Below, piece after piece: positions 53,492 to 63,610 of a stretch of DNA of 64,000 nucleotides (its first letter is position 1; each line of letters opens with the position of its first letter). This stretch comes from Cryoendolithus antarcticus (taxonomy: Eukaryota > Ascomycota > Dothideomycetes > Cladosporiales > Cladosporiaceae): positions 496,001 to 560,000 of the forward strand of contig NAJO01000002.1 of the NCBI GenBank assembly GCA_002077065.1, given 5' to 3'. The notes below the pieces were generated by a model that was not told the DNA's origin, searched no databases, and was given only the letters and a program-made list of their open reading frames with translations. The position numbers and the translations under genes were made by a program.

Positions 53492-55828
53492 TCATATCCC
53501 ACTCCGATGCACCACCGCGCCTCCCCGTCGAAATTGCACCGTCTCCCTCCTCACCAGGACCTGCAACGCTCTCCCCAGCGCCTGCTCTGAATACCCCTTC
53601 CGCTCCACGAAATCCCTTCTTAACGTCGCCAAGCTAGCCGTAAACCCCATCGGCAGCCGTCGTCTCAACTCCTCCTCAACCTTATGCACTTCCTCCACCA
53701 ATTCCCGATTCCCCTGCATCCCCAACGCGCTCGTGTCCCCGCCAGCGGACATCACGGCATCCATCGTGGAACCGAGGAAGAGGCGGATGGCTTCGTCGAC
53801 GTGTTTCTCCGTGGCGATTGGGAGGAGTTCCAACTTGGCGAGGGACTCTGTGATGCGGACGAGGGACTCGAGTTGCCGGACTGTGATAGGGATGCTAGAG
53901 CGTTGGTTGGCGTCTGCTTCTGCACGAGCGACTTGGCGGCGGATGGAGACGAAGTGGCTTGATAACTTCTCTGCGGCTTCGGCGGAGAGGCGAGGAGCGC
54001 AGCGCGATTTGGCGTAGGAAATGTAGCGTTTCAATTTCTCTACAGGGATCGCGGCGTCGTCTTGCTGGACTGATTCCGTCCGACCATTCGTTTTCGACTG
54101 CCCGTGCATGTGGATATTCATGACGTGCTTGGCGATCGTTTCGTCACGGTTGCGGTCGTGGTCGTCGCGGACTATGAAGATCAGGTCGAAACGTGAGAGG
54201 ATCGTGGTTTGGAAGTCGATGTTTTCGCCTGGGGTTTTCAAGTCGTCGTACCGGCCGAATATGGGATTGGCGGCTGCGAGCACAGAGGTACGGGCATTGA
54301 GGATCGTGGTGATGCCTGCTTTTGCTATGGAGATCGTCTGCTGTTCCATTGCTTCGTGAATGGCGACGCGGTCTTCATCGCGCATCTTGTCGAACTCGTC
54401 TATGCAGACTACGCCGCCGTCTGCTAGCACCATGGCGCCGCCTTCGAGGTAGAATTCCCGTGTCGACGTGTCGCGTTGAACTGAGGCTGTGAGACCTGCC
54501 GCGGAGGAACCTTTGCCGGAGGTGTAGATTGCTATGGGGGAGCATTTCTCGACGAACTTGAGAAGTTGGGATTTGGCGGTTCCTGGGTCACCGAGGAGGA
54601 GAACATTGATGTCACCACGCAGTCGCATGCCGTCGGGGAGGATCTTCTTGCTGCCGCCCATAAGGAGGCAGGTGATGGCTTTCTTGATGTCTGCATTTCC
54701 ATAGATGGACGGTGCGATGCATGAGGCGAATTGGTCGTAGAGATCTGGCCGGCGGGACATTTCGAGAAATTCTTGCTCCTCTTCGGAAGAAAACTGCATC
54801 GTGGCACCGCTGGACTGGTTGTGAGAGATGTCTGTCTGGATGCCAACGGCTCGGAGGTATGGGTTTCGGATTGCGACCGCGCCCGAGTTTTTACTGTTCT
54901 TCTGGCTGTTGTAGATGCTGAAGACACCCATCACTGTGCAGCGCGAGCCGGGGACTACACGGTTCGCCAGGTAGCGATCTGCGCTGACGAGAATGTGGCG
55001 TGGGAGTTCGCCGACAGGGACGTCGTCTGGTGCTTCTTGTAGCTTCAGCACTTGCTGGTCGATGAACTGACTCTTCTCGTGCACGACAAAGTATGGGTCC
55101 AGTGGGCACTTGTCCCCGTCATCTTGGCCCGTCTTTGGTCGGCTGCATACTCGGGGTAGCGTCAGACCCGAGAAGCCTGATGTGACTGCGATCTGTTCGC
55201 TGTGATGGCAATTCCGACATTCGATGTGGACCGCAGTTGCCTTTGAGGAGAGAGTGCTGGCGCCGATGACGATACCGGGTATGCGCACGAGATGTGAGAC
55301 ATTGGTCGCAGTCAAGCCACGGATCGATGTCTGTGCGACAGATGAGTGTAGTAGTAGCTGGTGGTTCGGTAGTGCTTTGGCAAGCTCGAGGTCCTCCTGA
55401 CTGCGGGAGGGGTAAAGTATTCGTTGTGTGCAGGTCTTGATGGCGCTTTCGAACTATGTAGAGTCAGTGCTGCCTAGTATAGCCGACTGTCACCAAACAC
55501 TCACCAGTGGTATCGTGTCTGCTGGCTCATTCTGCAACCGCTGTGCCAGATCCTCGTCATACTGGATGAGGTGTGCAATGTCGATGTCGCAGTAGTATTG
55601 CTTCGACAGGACGTTCTCTCGTATTTGATCACTATCGTCCTGTCAGCACTGGACTGTGCTCACAATCTCGCCCACTGCCTACCGGTATATGAAGATGTGG
55701 TCCACTGCAAAAGACAAGATGAACTCGATGCACTTCTTCTGTATCTGTCTGTTGCTCTCCTGTCCCTCTGACTGCCTGCTTCTGTCCTCCCCCCAGAGAT
55801 CAAGTGTGTAGACTGATTGTCGGTCCAT
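53492..55828 (-). CDS. MCM5: DNA replication licensing factor MCM5
   Basis: Three exons (55828..55683, 55631..55505, 55453..53492); 744 aa. Introns are 51 nt each (GTAGGC..GATAG; GTGAGT..CATAG). MCM5 is part of the MCM2-7 replicative helicase loaded at origins in G1. N-terminus: [16 protein letters not shown] and [13 protein letters not shown]. The zinc-binding region has CRNCHHSEQ and the later CSRPK..DKC. The OB region begins [20 protein letters not shown], a strong MCM5 mark. AAA+ core: Walker [10 protein letters not shown] (~379-387), Walker [11 protein letters not shown], sensor [11 protein letters not shown], Arg finger LSRFDLIF. C-terminal winged-helix ends [20 protein letters not shown]. 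It diverges from VPS54, and its promoter contains an MCB box. A damaged copy of its 3' end lies at the right window edge. Confidence 0.97.
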
Positions 55829-56183
55829 GGTGAGTTCGTATGCGATTTGCGTCTTGTTGGTGTCGCTATCTTCCCACAATGATGGGCACGACGCGTCCCT
55901 CAGTACAGGATACGCGCCGGGAAGTGCTTGCATGAGAGCCGCTGCTAGCGTGTTGTCGGCGTTCGGATGATCTCGGTTCCGCTCCCCGACCATGGGGTTA
56001 TTGGGACAAGTGACATGAGATGGAATGGCTGTAAACCACGTCGAGAATCTACTGATGAATTGGCCAGACCGTCGCTCATAATGCTTCACAAACGAATTCC
56101 GATATAGCTGATCAGGCCTCACACTCAATGTCCGGACAACACACGCCCCGACGATCGCCCAAGCGACGTGACTGGTCGCGGCC
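55829..56183. promoter_or_regulatory. MCM5/VPS54 divergent promoter
   Basis: 355 bp separate the two start codons. The only standout element is the ACGCGT at 55891..55896, with a second ACGCGC core nearby at about 55912. A minus-strand frame is open across the region in phase with MCM5 exon 1, but the family start is [13 protein letters not shown]. Confidence 0.5.
55891..55896. promoter_or_regulatory. MCB element (MluI cell-cycle box)
   Basis: Exact ACGCGT palindrome 63 bp upstream of the MCM5 start codon. MBF binds this hexamer in yeast to switch on replication genes, MCM genes included, at G1/S. Position and gene identity support function, although a 6-mer can occur by chance. Confidence 0.55.
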
Positions 56184-59100
56184 ATGTCGTCAAACTCTCC
56201 TCGCTTCACCATTGACACCTCGCTGACAGCCTCGCCTACCACCTCTACGCCTGGCTCACCACGTCCGAACTCAGGCTACCCCTTCCCAACTCAGGCATCA
56301 CTCGATCGTCAAGTCTCTGCAGGCCGATTCCAGTCGCGACGAGGGAGCGCAGCGAGTATCTCCACCGTTGCTTCTATTGGGGGTGGCCTCGATACCAGTG
56401 TTAGACGTAGCAGCACAGTCCGCGAGACCAGCCAGAATGCCATCTCTACTCTCTTACAACCGCCGATCGTGCGGACGGGTCTCATACCCCAAACGCAAGC
56501 CGCCGCCGCGGCTGCTGGATTTAAAGCGCCGACAACACGCGACATACCGCCTGTGACCCTCACTAACATTCCTCACGTACCGCCCGAGAGCTTCCGTGAC
56601 TATCTCACGAGGATAGGACCGCTCTTTGAGAGCTTTCAGCGGGGGCGTGCCGAGCCAGAGCAAGCGCAATGGCTGAAGAAGGATGGCGAACTGGAGAAGG
56701 CGGATCGTATGGCCGAGGCATTGGAGCGGAAGATGAGCAGAGGCGGACCTGTATCGCCAAGACTAGACCGACAGAACTCCAGCGCAGCGCTGTCACCACT
56801 CGAGAGTCCCAGAGATCAGACGCGCAGGAGATCTTCGGCCCAGTACCGACGAAGGCATGAACCTACACCACTCTCGACAATCCCACCCGTCTACTTCGAG
56901 GACCAATTCCAGCTCGAGAACCCACGCACGTTCGATGTAGTCTCTGAGCGGGCAGAAATAGTACGTCCGCCGCCTGGGACACCTGCAGTAGAGCACCTGG
57001 CAGCCAATGGCACCCCGTTACCTCCGAGGAAGTCACTAGCGACCAACGCAATCCTCCAAGAGAAGCTGAGTTGGTACATGGACACTGTCGAAGTGCACTT
57101 GATCAACAACATCTCTGCTGCAAGCACTGGCTTTTTCGCCGCGCTGGGCAGTCTCAAGGAGCTGCAGACTGAGGCTGAGGAGAGTGTGGCCAAGATACAG
57201 GGCTTGCGAGAAGACTTACGGCGACTAGATCAGGAAGTCGCAGTGGGAGGACTCGAGGTAGCAGCCAAGCGAAGACGGAAGCAGAATGTGCAGAAGCTGG
57301 GGCGAGCGACGAGGCAGGTGCAGCAAGTGGTCGAGCTTGTGAAAGACACAGACGAGAAAGTCGACGAGGGCAACTATGAGGAGGCAGCCGATCAGGTGGA
57401 CCAAGTGGAACGACTCATCTGTGGACACGCCGCGCCGAACGCACCAAATTCAGAAGACCTAATCGACCTCCGCTCGCTACGGGCTTTACAAGGACTGGAT
57501 GCTGGAATGCAGGAGCTGCAGTATCGCATAGGATCTGGCTTTGCTGTCAGGTTTACCACAACTCTTCTCGCCGATCTAAGGCAACATATCGCGAAAGTAC
57601 CGCCAGCAGAAACCTTGAAGCGCTGGTCGCGACAACGAGGCATACCTGTCACATATATGGAGACCAGCAAGGACTTACGAGATGATCTGCTTGCCAATCT
57701 GAAAGGCCTGTCCCGAAGTGGGCACACAGCACCTGCAATCGCAGCCTTCCGGGAGACGGCGATGAAGGAGATGAAGTCACTGATCCGCAAGCATCTGCCT
57801 AGTAGTACAGATGACGACGTGGACAGTATGGTGTCTTCGAGCACGAGAGGCGGCAAGCAGTTGAGTCAGCAGGAGAAGAGCACCATTCTTGCGCGAAATT
57901 TGCGCGCGCTCGATACAGAGGATTCGGAGAAGCTGCTTGTCAATGTCTACACATCGGTCGGTGAAGCATTACGAAGACTCTCGACGCAGACCAAGGTGCT
58001 CCTCGATGTGACCAGTCAGATGCAAAGTCCGCCTCCAAGTCGGCAGTCAATGGAGAAGTCGCGGTCGCCGCCACGATCACCTATGCTAGCGTCTATGGAT
58101 GAGCGACTCACTAATGGCGGCCCAGCACTGACCTTGAAGATGAACGTGCAAGATGAGCTCAGTCAGGCTCTGGACATGTCCAGTCTGCTCGGACAAGCAG
58201 TGGATACCGCTCAAACCCAGATCACCCGAGTGCTCAAGGTGCGGAATGAGCAATCAGTCAATCTGCCCAAGGATGATTTCTTGCGATACTTCACGCTCAA
58301 TCGACTGTTCGCCGATGAGTGCGAAGCCGTGTCTGGGCGAGGAGGCATGGCGTTGCGAGGCGTGATCAACGCACAGATAAGTGGCTTTGTGCAAGCACTC
58401 GGGCAGTCAGAGACGTCTAGAGTGTGCGAAGCGCTTGACAGAGACAGCTGGAACGCTACAGACGTCAAGGAATTGGACCAGAAGGCGCTTGATCGCATAG
58501 TCGGAGCGATGGACAAGGATCCCCCGGAGTGGACTGCCAGCGCTCGTCCAATTTGGGAGCCGTCCCTGCCGCATGCCAATGGCACTTCACCAGCAGCGCT
58601 GAACGGCACGCCCACTCCAGGAGCCACCAACGGCACCAGCACGCCTCAACCCGCAACGAAAGCAGCGGCGACCAAGCCTGCCCAGATCGATACTCACCGC
58701 TTCATCCTGGTTCCATCCGCTCTCACTCTACTCCCCAGCATTGAGACCTTCCTCGGTCTCACCACCACTCTCCCTTCACTCACTCCAGCCCTCTCCACAG
58801 CGCTGCTAGACGTCCTCCGCGCCTTCAACTCCCGCTCCTCGCAGCTTATTCTCGGTGCCGGCGCAACACGCATAGCAGGGCTGAAAAACATCACTACCAA
58901 GCATCTCGCCCTGAGCTCTCAAGCCCTCAGCCTAGTCATCACACTCGTGCCATACATCCGCGAAGCGATCCGTCGGCACCTGCCCTCCACTACTGCTAAC
59001 GCTAGTAGCGTGCTAGCAGAATGGGATAAGCTGAAGCGACTGTACCAAGAACATCAATCCGGCATCCACGATAAGCTCGTCGAGATCATGACGTCCCGTT

Positions 59101-59522
59101 CCCTGACGCATACTAAGACTATGCTGGCCTTGGACTTCGATACGCTGCCTGCAGCTGACACGCCGAACGCATACATCGAGACGCTTACCCGCGAAACACT
59201 CACCCTTCACCGCGTACTCTCGCGCCACCTCAGCGAGCTCGATGTGCGGCTTATTATGAGCAGGATCTTTGAGATGTATAGAGAGCAGTGGTGTGGTGCT
59301 TTCCGAGCGGCGGATCTGGACCAGGAAGTGGGCGGTAGGGCGTTGTTGAAGGATGCAGAAGCACTCACAGAGCGCTTGGGTCGAATCGAAGGGTTCGACA
59401 AGGTTGGCAGTGAGATACTGGGCGTTGTCAAGGGAAGGGTGAAGGGGCTGAATGGGGGTGAGGTGTTGTTCGATAAGGAGGCGGAGAGCGGGACTGAGGC
59501 GGTGAAGCAAGTAGCTGGTTAA
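56184..59522 (+). CDS. VPS54: Vps54, GARP tethering complex subunit
   Basis: Intronless, 1112 aa, start GGCCATGTCG. GARP tethers endosome-derived vesicles at the trans-Golgi network. Residues 1-110 are a Ser/Thr/Pro linker. Domain start: IPPVTLTNIPHVPPESFRDY, LTRIGPLFESFQRGR. The N-terminal helical region (~290-420) has WYMDTVEVHLINNISAASTG, FFAALGSLKELQTEAEESVA and LRALQGLDAGMQELQYRIGS. The Vps54 C-terminal domain (~690-780) shows FTLNRLFADECEAVSGRGGM and ALRGVINAQISGFVQALGQS. The last part has KNITTKHLALSSQALSLVIT, YIREAIRRHLP and IHDKLVEIMTSRSL, again conserved in Vps54. The linker at ~790-830 is Gly/Thr/Pro-rich. Length fits fungal orthologues. Confidence 0.92.
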   Translation: MSSNSPRFTIDTSLTASPTTSTPGSPRPNSGYPFPTQASLDRQVSAGRFQSRRGSAASISTVASIGGGLDTSVRRSSTVRETSQNAISTLLQPPIVRTGLIPQTQAAAAAAGFKAPTTRDIPPVTLTNIPHVPPESFRDYLTRIGPLFESFQRGRAEPEQAQWLKKDGELEKADRMAEALERKMSRGGPVSPRLDRQNSSAALSPLESPRDQTRRRSSAQYRRRHEPTPLSTIPPVYFEDQFQLENPRTFDVVSERAEIVRPPPGTPAVEHLAANGTPLPPRKSLATNAILQEKLSWYMDTVEVHLINNISAASTGFFAALGSLKELQTEAEESVAKIQGLREDLRRLDQEVAVGGLEVAAKRRRKQNVQKLGRATRQVQQVVELVKDTDEKVDEGNYEEAADQVDQVERLICGHAAPNAPNSEDLIDLRSLRALQGLDAGMQELQYRIGSGFAVRFTTTLLADLRQHIAKVPPAETLKRWSRQRGIPVTYMETSKDLRDDLLANLKGLSRSGHTAPAIAAFRETAMKEMKSLIRKHLPSSTDDDVDSMVSSSTRGGKQLSQQEKSTILARNLRALDTEDSEKLLVNVYTSVGEALRRLSTQTKVLLDVTSQMQSPPPSRQSMEKSRSPPRSPMLASMDERLTNGGPALTLKMNVQDELSQALDMSSLLGQAVDTAQTQITRVLKVRNEQSVNLPKDDFLRYFTLNRLFADECEAVSGRGGMALRGVINAQISGFVQALGQSETSRVCEALDRDSWNATDVKELDQKALDRIVGAMDKDPPEWTASARPIWEPSLPHANGTSPAALNGTPTPGATNGTSTPQPATKAAATKPAQIDTHRFILVPSALTLLPSIETFLGLTTTLPSLTPALSTALLDVLRAFNSRSSQLILGAGATRIAGLKNITTKHLALSSQALSLVITLVPYIREAIRRHLPSTTANASSVLAEWDKLKRLYQEHQSGIHDKLVEIMTSRSLTHTKTMLALDFDTLPAADTPNAYIETLTRETLTLHRVLSRHLSELDVRLIMSRIFEMYREQWCGAFRAADLDQEVGGRALLKDAEALTERLGRIEGFDKVGSEILGVVKGRVKGLNGGEVLFDKEAESGTEAVKQVAG

Positions 59523-60391
59523 ATTAGTACGAGGCGCCGAAACGGACCTGCATGGCCTGATGCTTCCGAGTCTGGCATGGAGAATCTGTCAGAAGGTGCT
59601 GGAAATACGTCTGTCGCTCTGTGATTGATGTCTGTGTGACGAAGACAGGAGAAGATGCTTACATCTTTATGTACACTTGCAGCGTCTTTGGTAATCAATG
59701 TAGGTCTAGATGCTGCTACATACGCCTACTACAATCTATCCAGTGCTACATTGCGCGACTGAACTCGTCTACGTCCCTATCTGGTGTATCAGGATCGTTC
59801 CTAGCTTCCTGTATACTGTTCCTGTGCTTCACAGCTTTCACATGCATCTCTTATATGAATGGTAGGCGAATCTCATAGACACCCTAGTCATCGCCAATCT
59901 ACTGGAGCACGTGGTGTTTCACGTGCCGGCTTCTGCCTCACAAGCTTTCGGCTGCGACCAACATGTGAACCTTAATTTACGGCTTGTGCAATGGGCGGAA
60001 CCACGAGGAGATGGAAAAGCAACTCTCTCCTCCACCACCCACCTTTACTGCTCATCTTTGGAAGCCGCCATACATATACAGTTTGGATCCACGACTGCGG
60101 TACTGGGCTCCACAGAGATTGCAGCAGAGGGAAGGAATATACAGCAAGAGTCCACCTACTTTGAGGTCGACGGCAGCAATGGCGAATATACAGGATCAGT
60201 AACACTGGGTCTGGCGTCAAGGTGACATTGACCTTGGAAAGAAGACTGTCTACGCTTTACTCTATCACACCGGTGCCGGCGCCAGTCACCATCCAGGACC
60301 AGGTGATCGGACATAGACCCTCAAGCCAGTCCGCCACCCCAGGCGCAGCACACAGTAACCCCCATCCGCCTCCCCAGTACCGTCACTCGCC
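59523..60391. other. intergenic
   Basis: About 870 bp between VPS54 and the co-oriented TRK gene. No gene or repeat recognised. The last ~150 bp before the TRK start are CT/CA-rich, as in many fungal 5' leaders. Confidence 0.35.
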
Positions 60392-63214
60392 ATGGAAGCC
60401 GTCCGCACAGTCCGAGCTGCCATCAAGCGCCGTCTCGGCATCGCGACGCAATGGCTCAACATGCACACGCCCAAGTTCCTGCACTTCAAGATACCCTCCA
60501 TGTCATTTATCCTGGTGCACTACCTCTACCTGATGTCCTGGTCCATAATCGGCTCCGTCATGCTGTTTGGGCCAGGCGGAATGGATTACATCGACTCTCT
60601 GTTCTTCGCCGCTGGATCGTCGACGCAGTCTGGATTGAATACCATCGATGTCAATTTGCTGTTTACGTATCAGCAGGTTGTGCTGATGCTGATAGCATGT
60701 CTCTGCAATCCAGTGTTCATCAATACAGTGGTGGTGATGGTGCGATTGTATTGGTTCGAGAAGCGATTCAAGGATATTGCCGAGGAAGCGAGGAGTCAGC
60801 GGCGGAGTTTCGCGAAGAGTCGCAGTATGGCGAGGTCTAAGAGCCAAGCGAAAGATGGTGCGATCTTGGAAATGGGAGAGCTTGAGAAGGGGGCGGAGGT
60901 TGTGAAGCAGCGGGACCTCGAGGCGGAGAAGCGGAGGCTGGCGGAGAAAGAGGGCAATGAGGAGGAGTCGAGTGGTGGGAGCGCATCGAGTCCGCCGAGG
61001 GAGAGTGGGAGCAGTGCGGAGAGTAGTCGCGATGCTGCGAAGCGGCATGATGCGGAAAAGGAGGGCGTGCCTGTTGAGGAAGACCACCATTTGGGACTCA
61101 GTAAGGCGTTGGCGAATCGAGAGATTACGTTCGCGGATGAAGTGAAGAAGGCTCCGAATGTTGATTACGACGATGATGATCGACTGCCCAGCGAGCGGGA
61201 TCCGGCGCAGCACATTGCATTTGTGGAGAAGCAGAAGAAGGCTGCGAAAGAGAGGGAGAGCACATTGCGGATCCCTGGGCCTCGAGACTTTGATCGAGGC
61301 GAAATGCCGCATCAGCTGGATGACTCGGACGACGACGAGCTCGTGCGTCCGCAGACCAGGAACACGCTGCGCCACACGATTAGTGGCTTTTCGCGGCGAA
61401 GTTCTATGAGCCAACAGGAGAAGTTGAATGACGACGATCATCCTGTGAGGCGCGGTATCACATTCAACGAGCCTCAGGGGCGCGTTCGAGGTAATACGGA
61501 TGCGACTGCGCCCGGAGCGGAAAATGAGGACGAAGAGAAGGCTAGTACGCTACGTGGTTTTGCGCATCACCTGCGGCATCGACGCACTCGTTCGAATGGA
61601 ACTGAGATACCTGATCGGAAGAGCACGTGGGCTCGCACGATTGGCAGTATTACTACGCTCAAGGACAAGGGAGACCTCCAGCCTGCAATCCCGTACCTGT
61701 CCTGGCAACCTACGATCGGACGCAACAGTGCGTTCGTGGGCTTGACATCCGAGCAGCGTGAGGAGCTTGGTGGAATCGAGTATCGCGCGCTCAAAATGCT
61801 AGCCAAGATCCTTGTTGGCTACTTCGTCGGCTTCCACCTGCTAGGCATGATTGTCTTGCTCCCCTGGATCATCCGCACACCACCCTGGGACTCGATTCCT
61901 GCCACAGACGGCTTCAACCCTGCGTGGTGGGGCATCTTCACACCGGCATCGATGTTCAACGATCTCGGGTACACTCTCACGCCTGATAGCATGATCAGCT
62001 TTCAGACCGCCACAGTGCCTCTCCTCTTCGGCTCCTATCTCATCGTGATAGGCAACACTGGCTTCCCTTGCATGCTCCGCTGCACGATCTGGATCCTCTC
62101 CCTACTCGTGCGCAAAGGCACGCCAGCCTGGGAGGAGCTGAAGTTCCTGCTCGACCACCCGCGCCGTTGCTTCACCCTCTTGTTCCCCTCGAAAGCAACC
62201 TGGTGGCTCTTTGGCATTCTCGTCGCGCTCAACGGGCTGGACCTACTCCTCTTCCTCATCCTGGATCTCAACGACGAAACAGTCATGTCTATCGCCCCCC
62301 GCTACCGTGTACTCTCAGGCTGGTTTCAAGCGGTTAGCACCCGCACTGCTGGCTTCGCTTGCGTGAACCTCGCGGATCTGCACCCGGCTGTGCAGGTCAG
62401 CTACATGGTCATGATGTACATCTCCGTCTTCCCCATCGCCATCTCCGTTCGCCGGACAAATGTCTACGAGGAGAAATCCCTCGGCATCTGGGGTGGCGAA
62501 GAAGAAGCGAGCGGTGAAGGCGAACAGAGCTACGTCGGCCAACATCTGCGTCGACAACTGAGTTTCGATCTCTGGTACGTCTTCCTCGGCTTTTTCATAA
62601 TATGTATTGTCGAAGGAGACCGCCTGGCGAACACGAATCAGTACGCTTTTACGATGTTCTCCGTGCTATTCGAAGTCGTCTCCGCTTACGGCACCGTCGG
62701 GCTTTCCCTCGGGTATCCTGGCATCAACGCAAGTTTCAGCACGGAGTTCAGAGTCATCTCCAAACTCGTCATCGTGGCTATGATGATCCGTGGCCGGCAT
62801 CGTGGGTTGCCGTACGCTCTCGATCGCGCCATCCTCCTCCCCTCCGAAAACCTCCACAAAAAGGAGGCCGAAGATGCGAATCGACGGCACGAACGGCGGA
62901 ATACTTTCACGGCAGAGCAGCTGGAGCACGATACCGCTGGACTCCGGCGCCGACGTACTGCTGGCGATGCGCTGAGTCTCGACGAGGAAGGGCTGCCGAG
63001 ACAGCATACTGGCTTGGATGGTATGGGTGATCCCATGCTTGCTGGAGCCGGGGGCGTTAGGCGGGAGACGGGGATGCAGAGACGGGGGAGTGGGTTCAGT
63101 ACTGTCAGTCAGTTCGAGAGGCGGAAGCACGAGCGAGGGAAAAGTCTGGCTAGTTTTGTTGCTGGGGGGCTTGGGGCTGGGCCTACTTGGGCGAAGGACG
63201 ATTTCAAGGATTGA
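60392..63214 (+). CDS. TRK1: TRK-family potassium transporter
   Basis: Intronless, 940 aa, start CGCCATGGAA. TRK proteins take up K+ at the plasma membrane. The four membrane-pore-membrane units are visible: P-loop 1 SSTQSGLNT (after YIDSLFFAAG), P-loop 2 MFNDLGYTL, P-loop 3 STRTAGFAC and P-loop 4 SAYGTVGLSLG, each with the filter glycine that sets K+ selectivity. Between unit 1 and unit 2 lies the long cytosolic loop of fungal TRKs (residues ~135-450), here highly charged with Ser-rich phospho-site-like stretches. The stretch KLVIVAMMIRGRHRGLPYAL after P-loop 4 is diagnostic. The C-terminal ~130 residues are a cytosolic tail. Residue lengths match fungal Trk1. Confidence 0.95.
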   Translation: MEAVRTVRAAIKRRLGIATQWLNMHTPKFLHFKIPSMSFILVHYLYLMSWSIIGSVMLFGPGGMDYIDSLFFAAGSSTQSGLNTIDVNLLFTYQQVVLMLIACLCNPVFINTVVVMVRLYWFEKRFKDIAEEARSQRRSFAKSRSMARSKSQAKDGAILEMGELEKGAEVVKQRDLEAEKRRLAEKEGNEEESSGGSASSPPRESGSSAESSRDAAKRHDAEKEGVPVEEDHHLGLSKALANREITFADEVKKAPNVDYDDDDRLPSERDPAQHIAFVEKQKKAAKERESTLRIPGPRDFDRGEMPHQLDDSDDDELVRPQTRNTLRHTISGFSRRSSMSQQEKLNDDDHPVRRGITFNEPQGRVRGNTDATAPGAENEDEEKASTLRGFAHHLRHRRTRSNGTEIPDRKSTWARTIGSITTLKDKGDLQPAIPYLSWQPTIGRNSAFVGLTSEQREELGGIEYRALKMLAKILVGYFVGFHLLGMIVLLPWIIRTPPWDSIPATDGFNPAWWGIFTPASMFNDLGYTLTPDSMISFQTATVPLLFGSYLIVIGNTGFPCMLRCTIWILSLLVRKGTPAWEELKFLLDHPRRCFTLLFPSKATWWLFGILVALNGLDLLLFLILDLNDETVMSIAPRYRVLSGWFQAVSTRTAGFACVNLADLHPAVQVSYMVMMYISVFPIAISVRRTNVYEEKSLGIWGGEEEASGEGEQSYVGQHLRRQLSFDLWYVFLGFFIICIVEGDRLANTNQYAFTMFSVLFEVVSAYGTVGLSLGYPGINASFSTEFRVISKLVIVAMMIRGRHRGLPYALDRAILLPSENLHKKEAEDANRRHERRNTFTAEQLEHDTAGLRRRRTAGDALSLDEEGLPRQHTGLDGMGDPMLAGAGGVRRETGMQRRGSGFSTVSQFERRKHERGKSLASFVAGGLGAGPTWAKDDFKD

Positions 63215-63490
63215 GAGATTGGGTTGGAATAAATTTGCTGCAGGTTTGAGCGACTTTGGAGGGCGTTCCGGGGAAAGTGGTGTATAGGGACTGCAGACTT
63301 GTGTTCGCATGAGCTGCGCGCAATGTACATTGTCAATGTCTCTGCATGTCCAAACGATGGTCTCAACCATTGGACAGCTAGCTGTTGCTCTATTCGCCGG
63401 GCGTCAGGTCTACGTGAGACTCCGGTGGTACCTATCGCTGCAGCTCACGTTTCGGTGTCTCGTAGTCTACGCCCAAGGACCAATGCACTC
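63215..63490. other. intergenic
   Basis: About 275 bp after the TRK stop, before the MCM5-derived fragment. No feature recognised. Confidence 0.35.
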
Positions 63491-63610
63491 GATGGACAGG
63501 AAAAGGCATAGTGGCCAGGCGCTGGGGAGGGAGTTGCAGGTGCTTGTCAGGAGAGAGATGGTCAGTTCCGACGGGGTTGGGCGGTGGTGCATCGGAGTGG
63601 GATATGAGGA
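63491..63610 (+). pseudogene. partial, frameshifted copy of the MCM5 3' end
   Basis: On the plus strand, CAGGCGCTGGGGAG to GGAGTGGGATATGAGGA repeats the last ~100 bp of MCM5 (read on its own strand, about 53605..53490), with roughly a dozen substitutions and one missing base. The translation shows [14 protein letters not shown] against [14 protein letters not shown], then shifts frame, and GGTGGTGCATCGGAGTGGGATATGA including the stop is identical. Similarity fades about 30 bp further upstream and just after the stop. No promoter or body of the gene is present, so it is a dead fragment, inverted relative to its source about 10 kb away. Confidence 0.85.
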
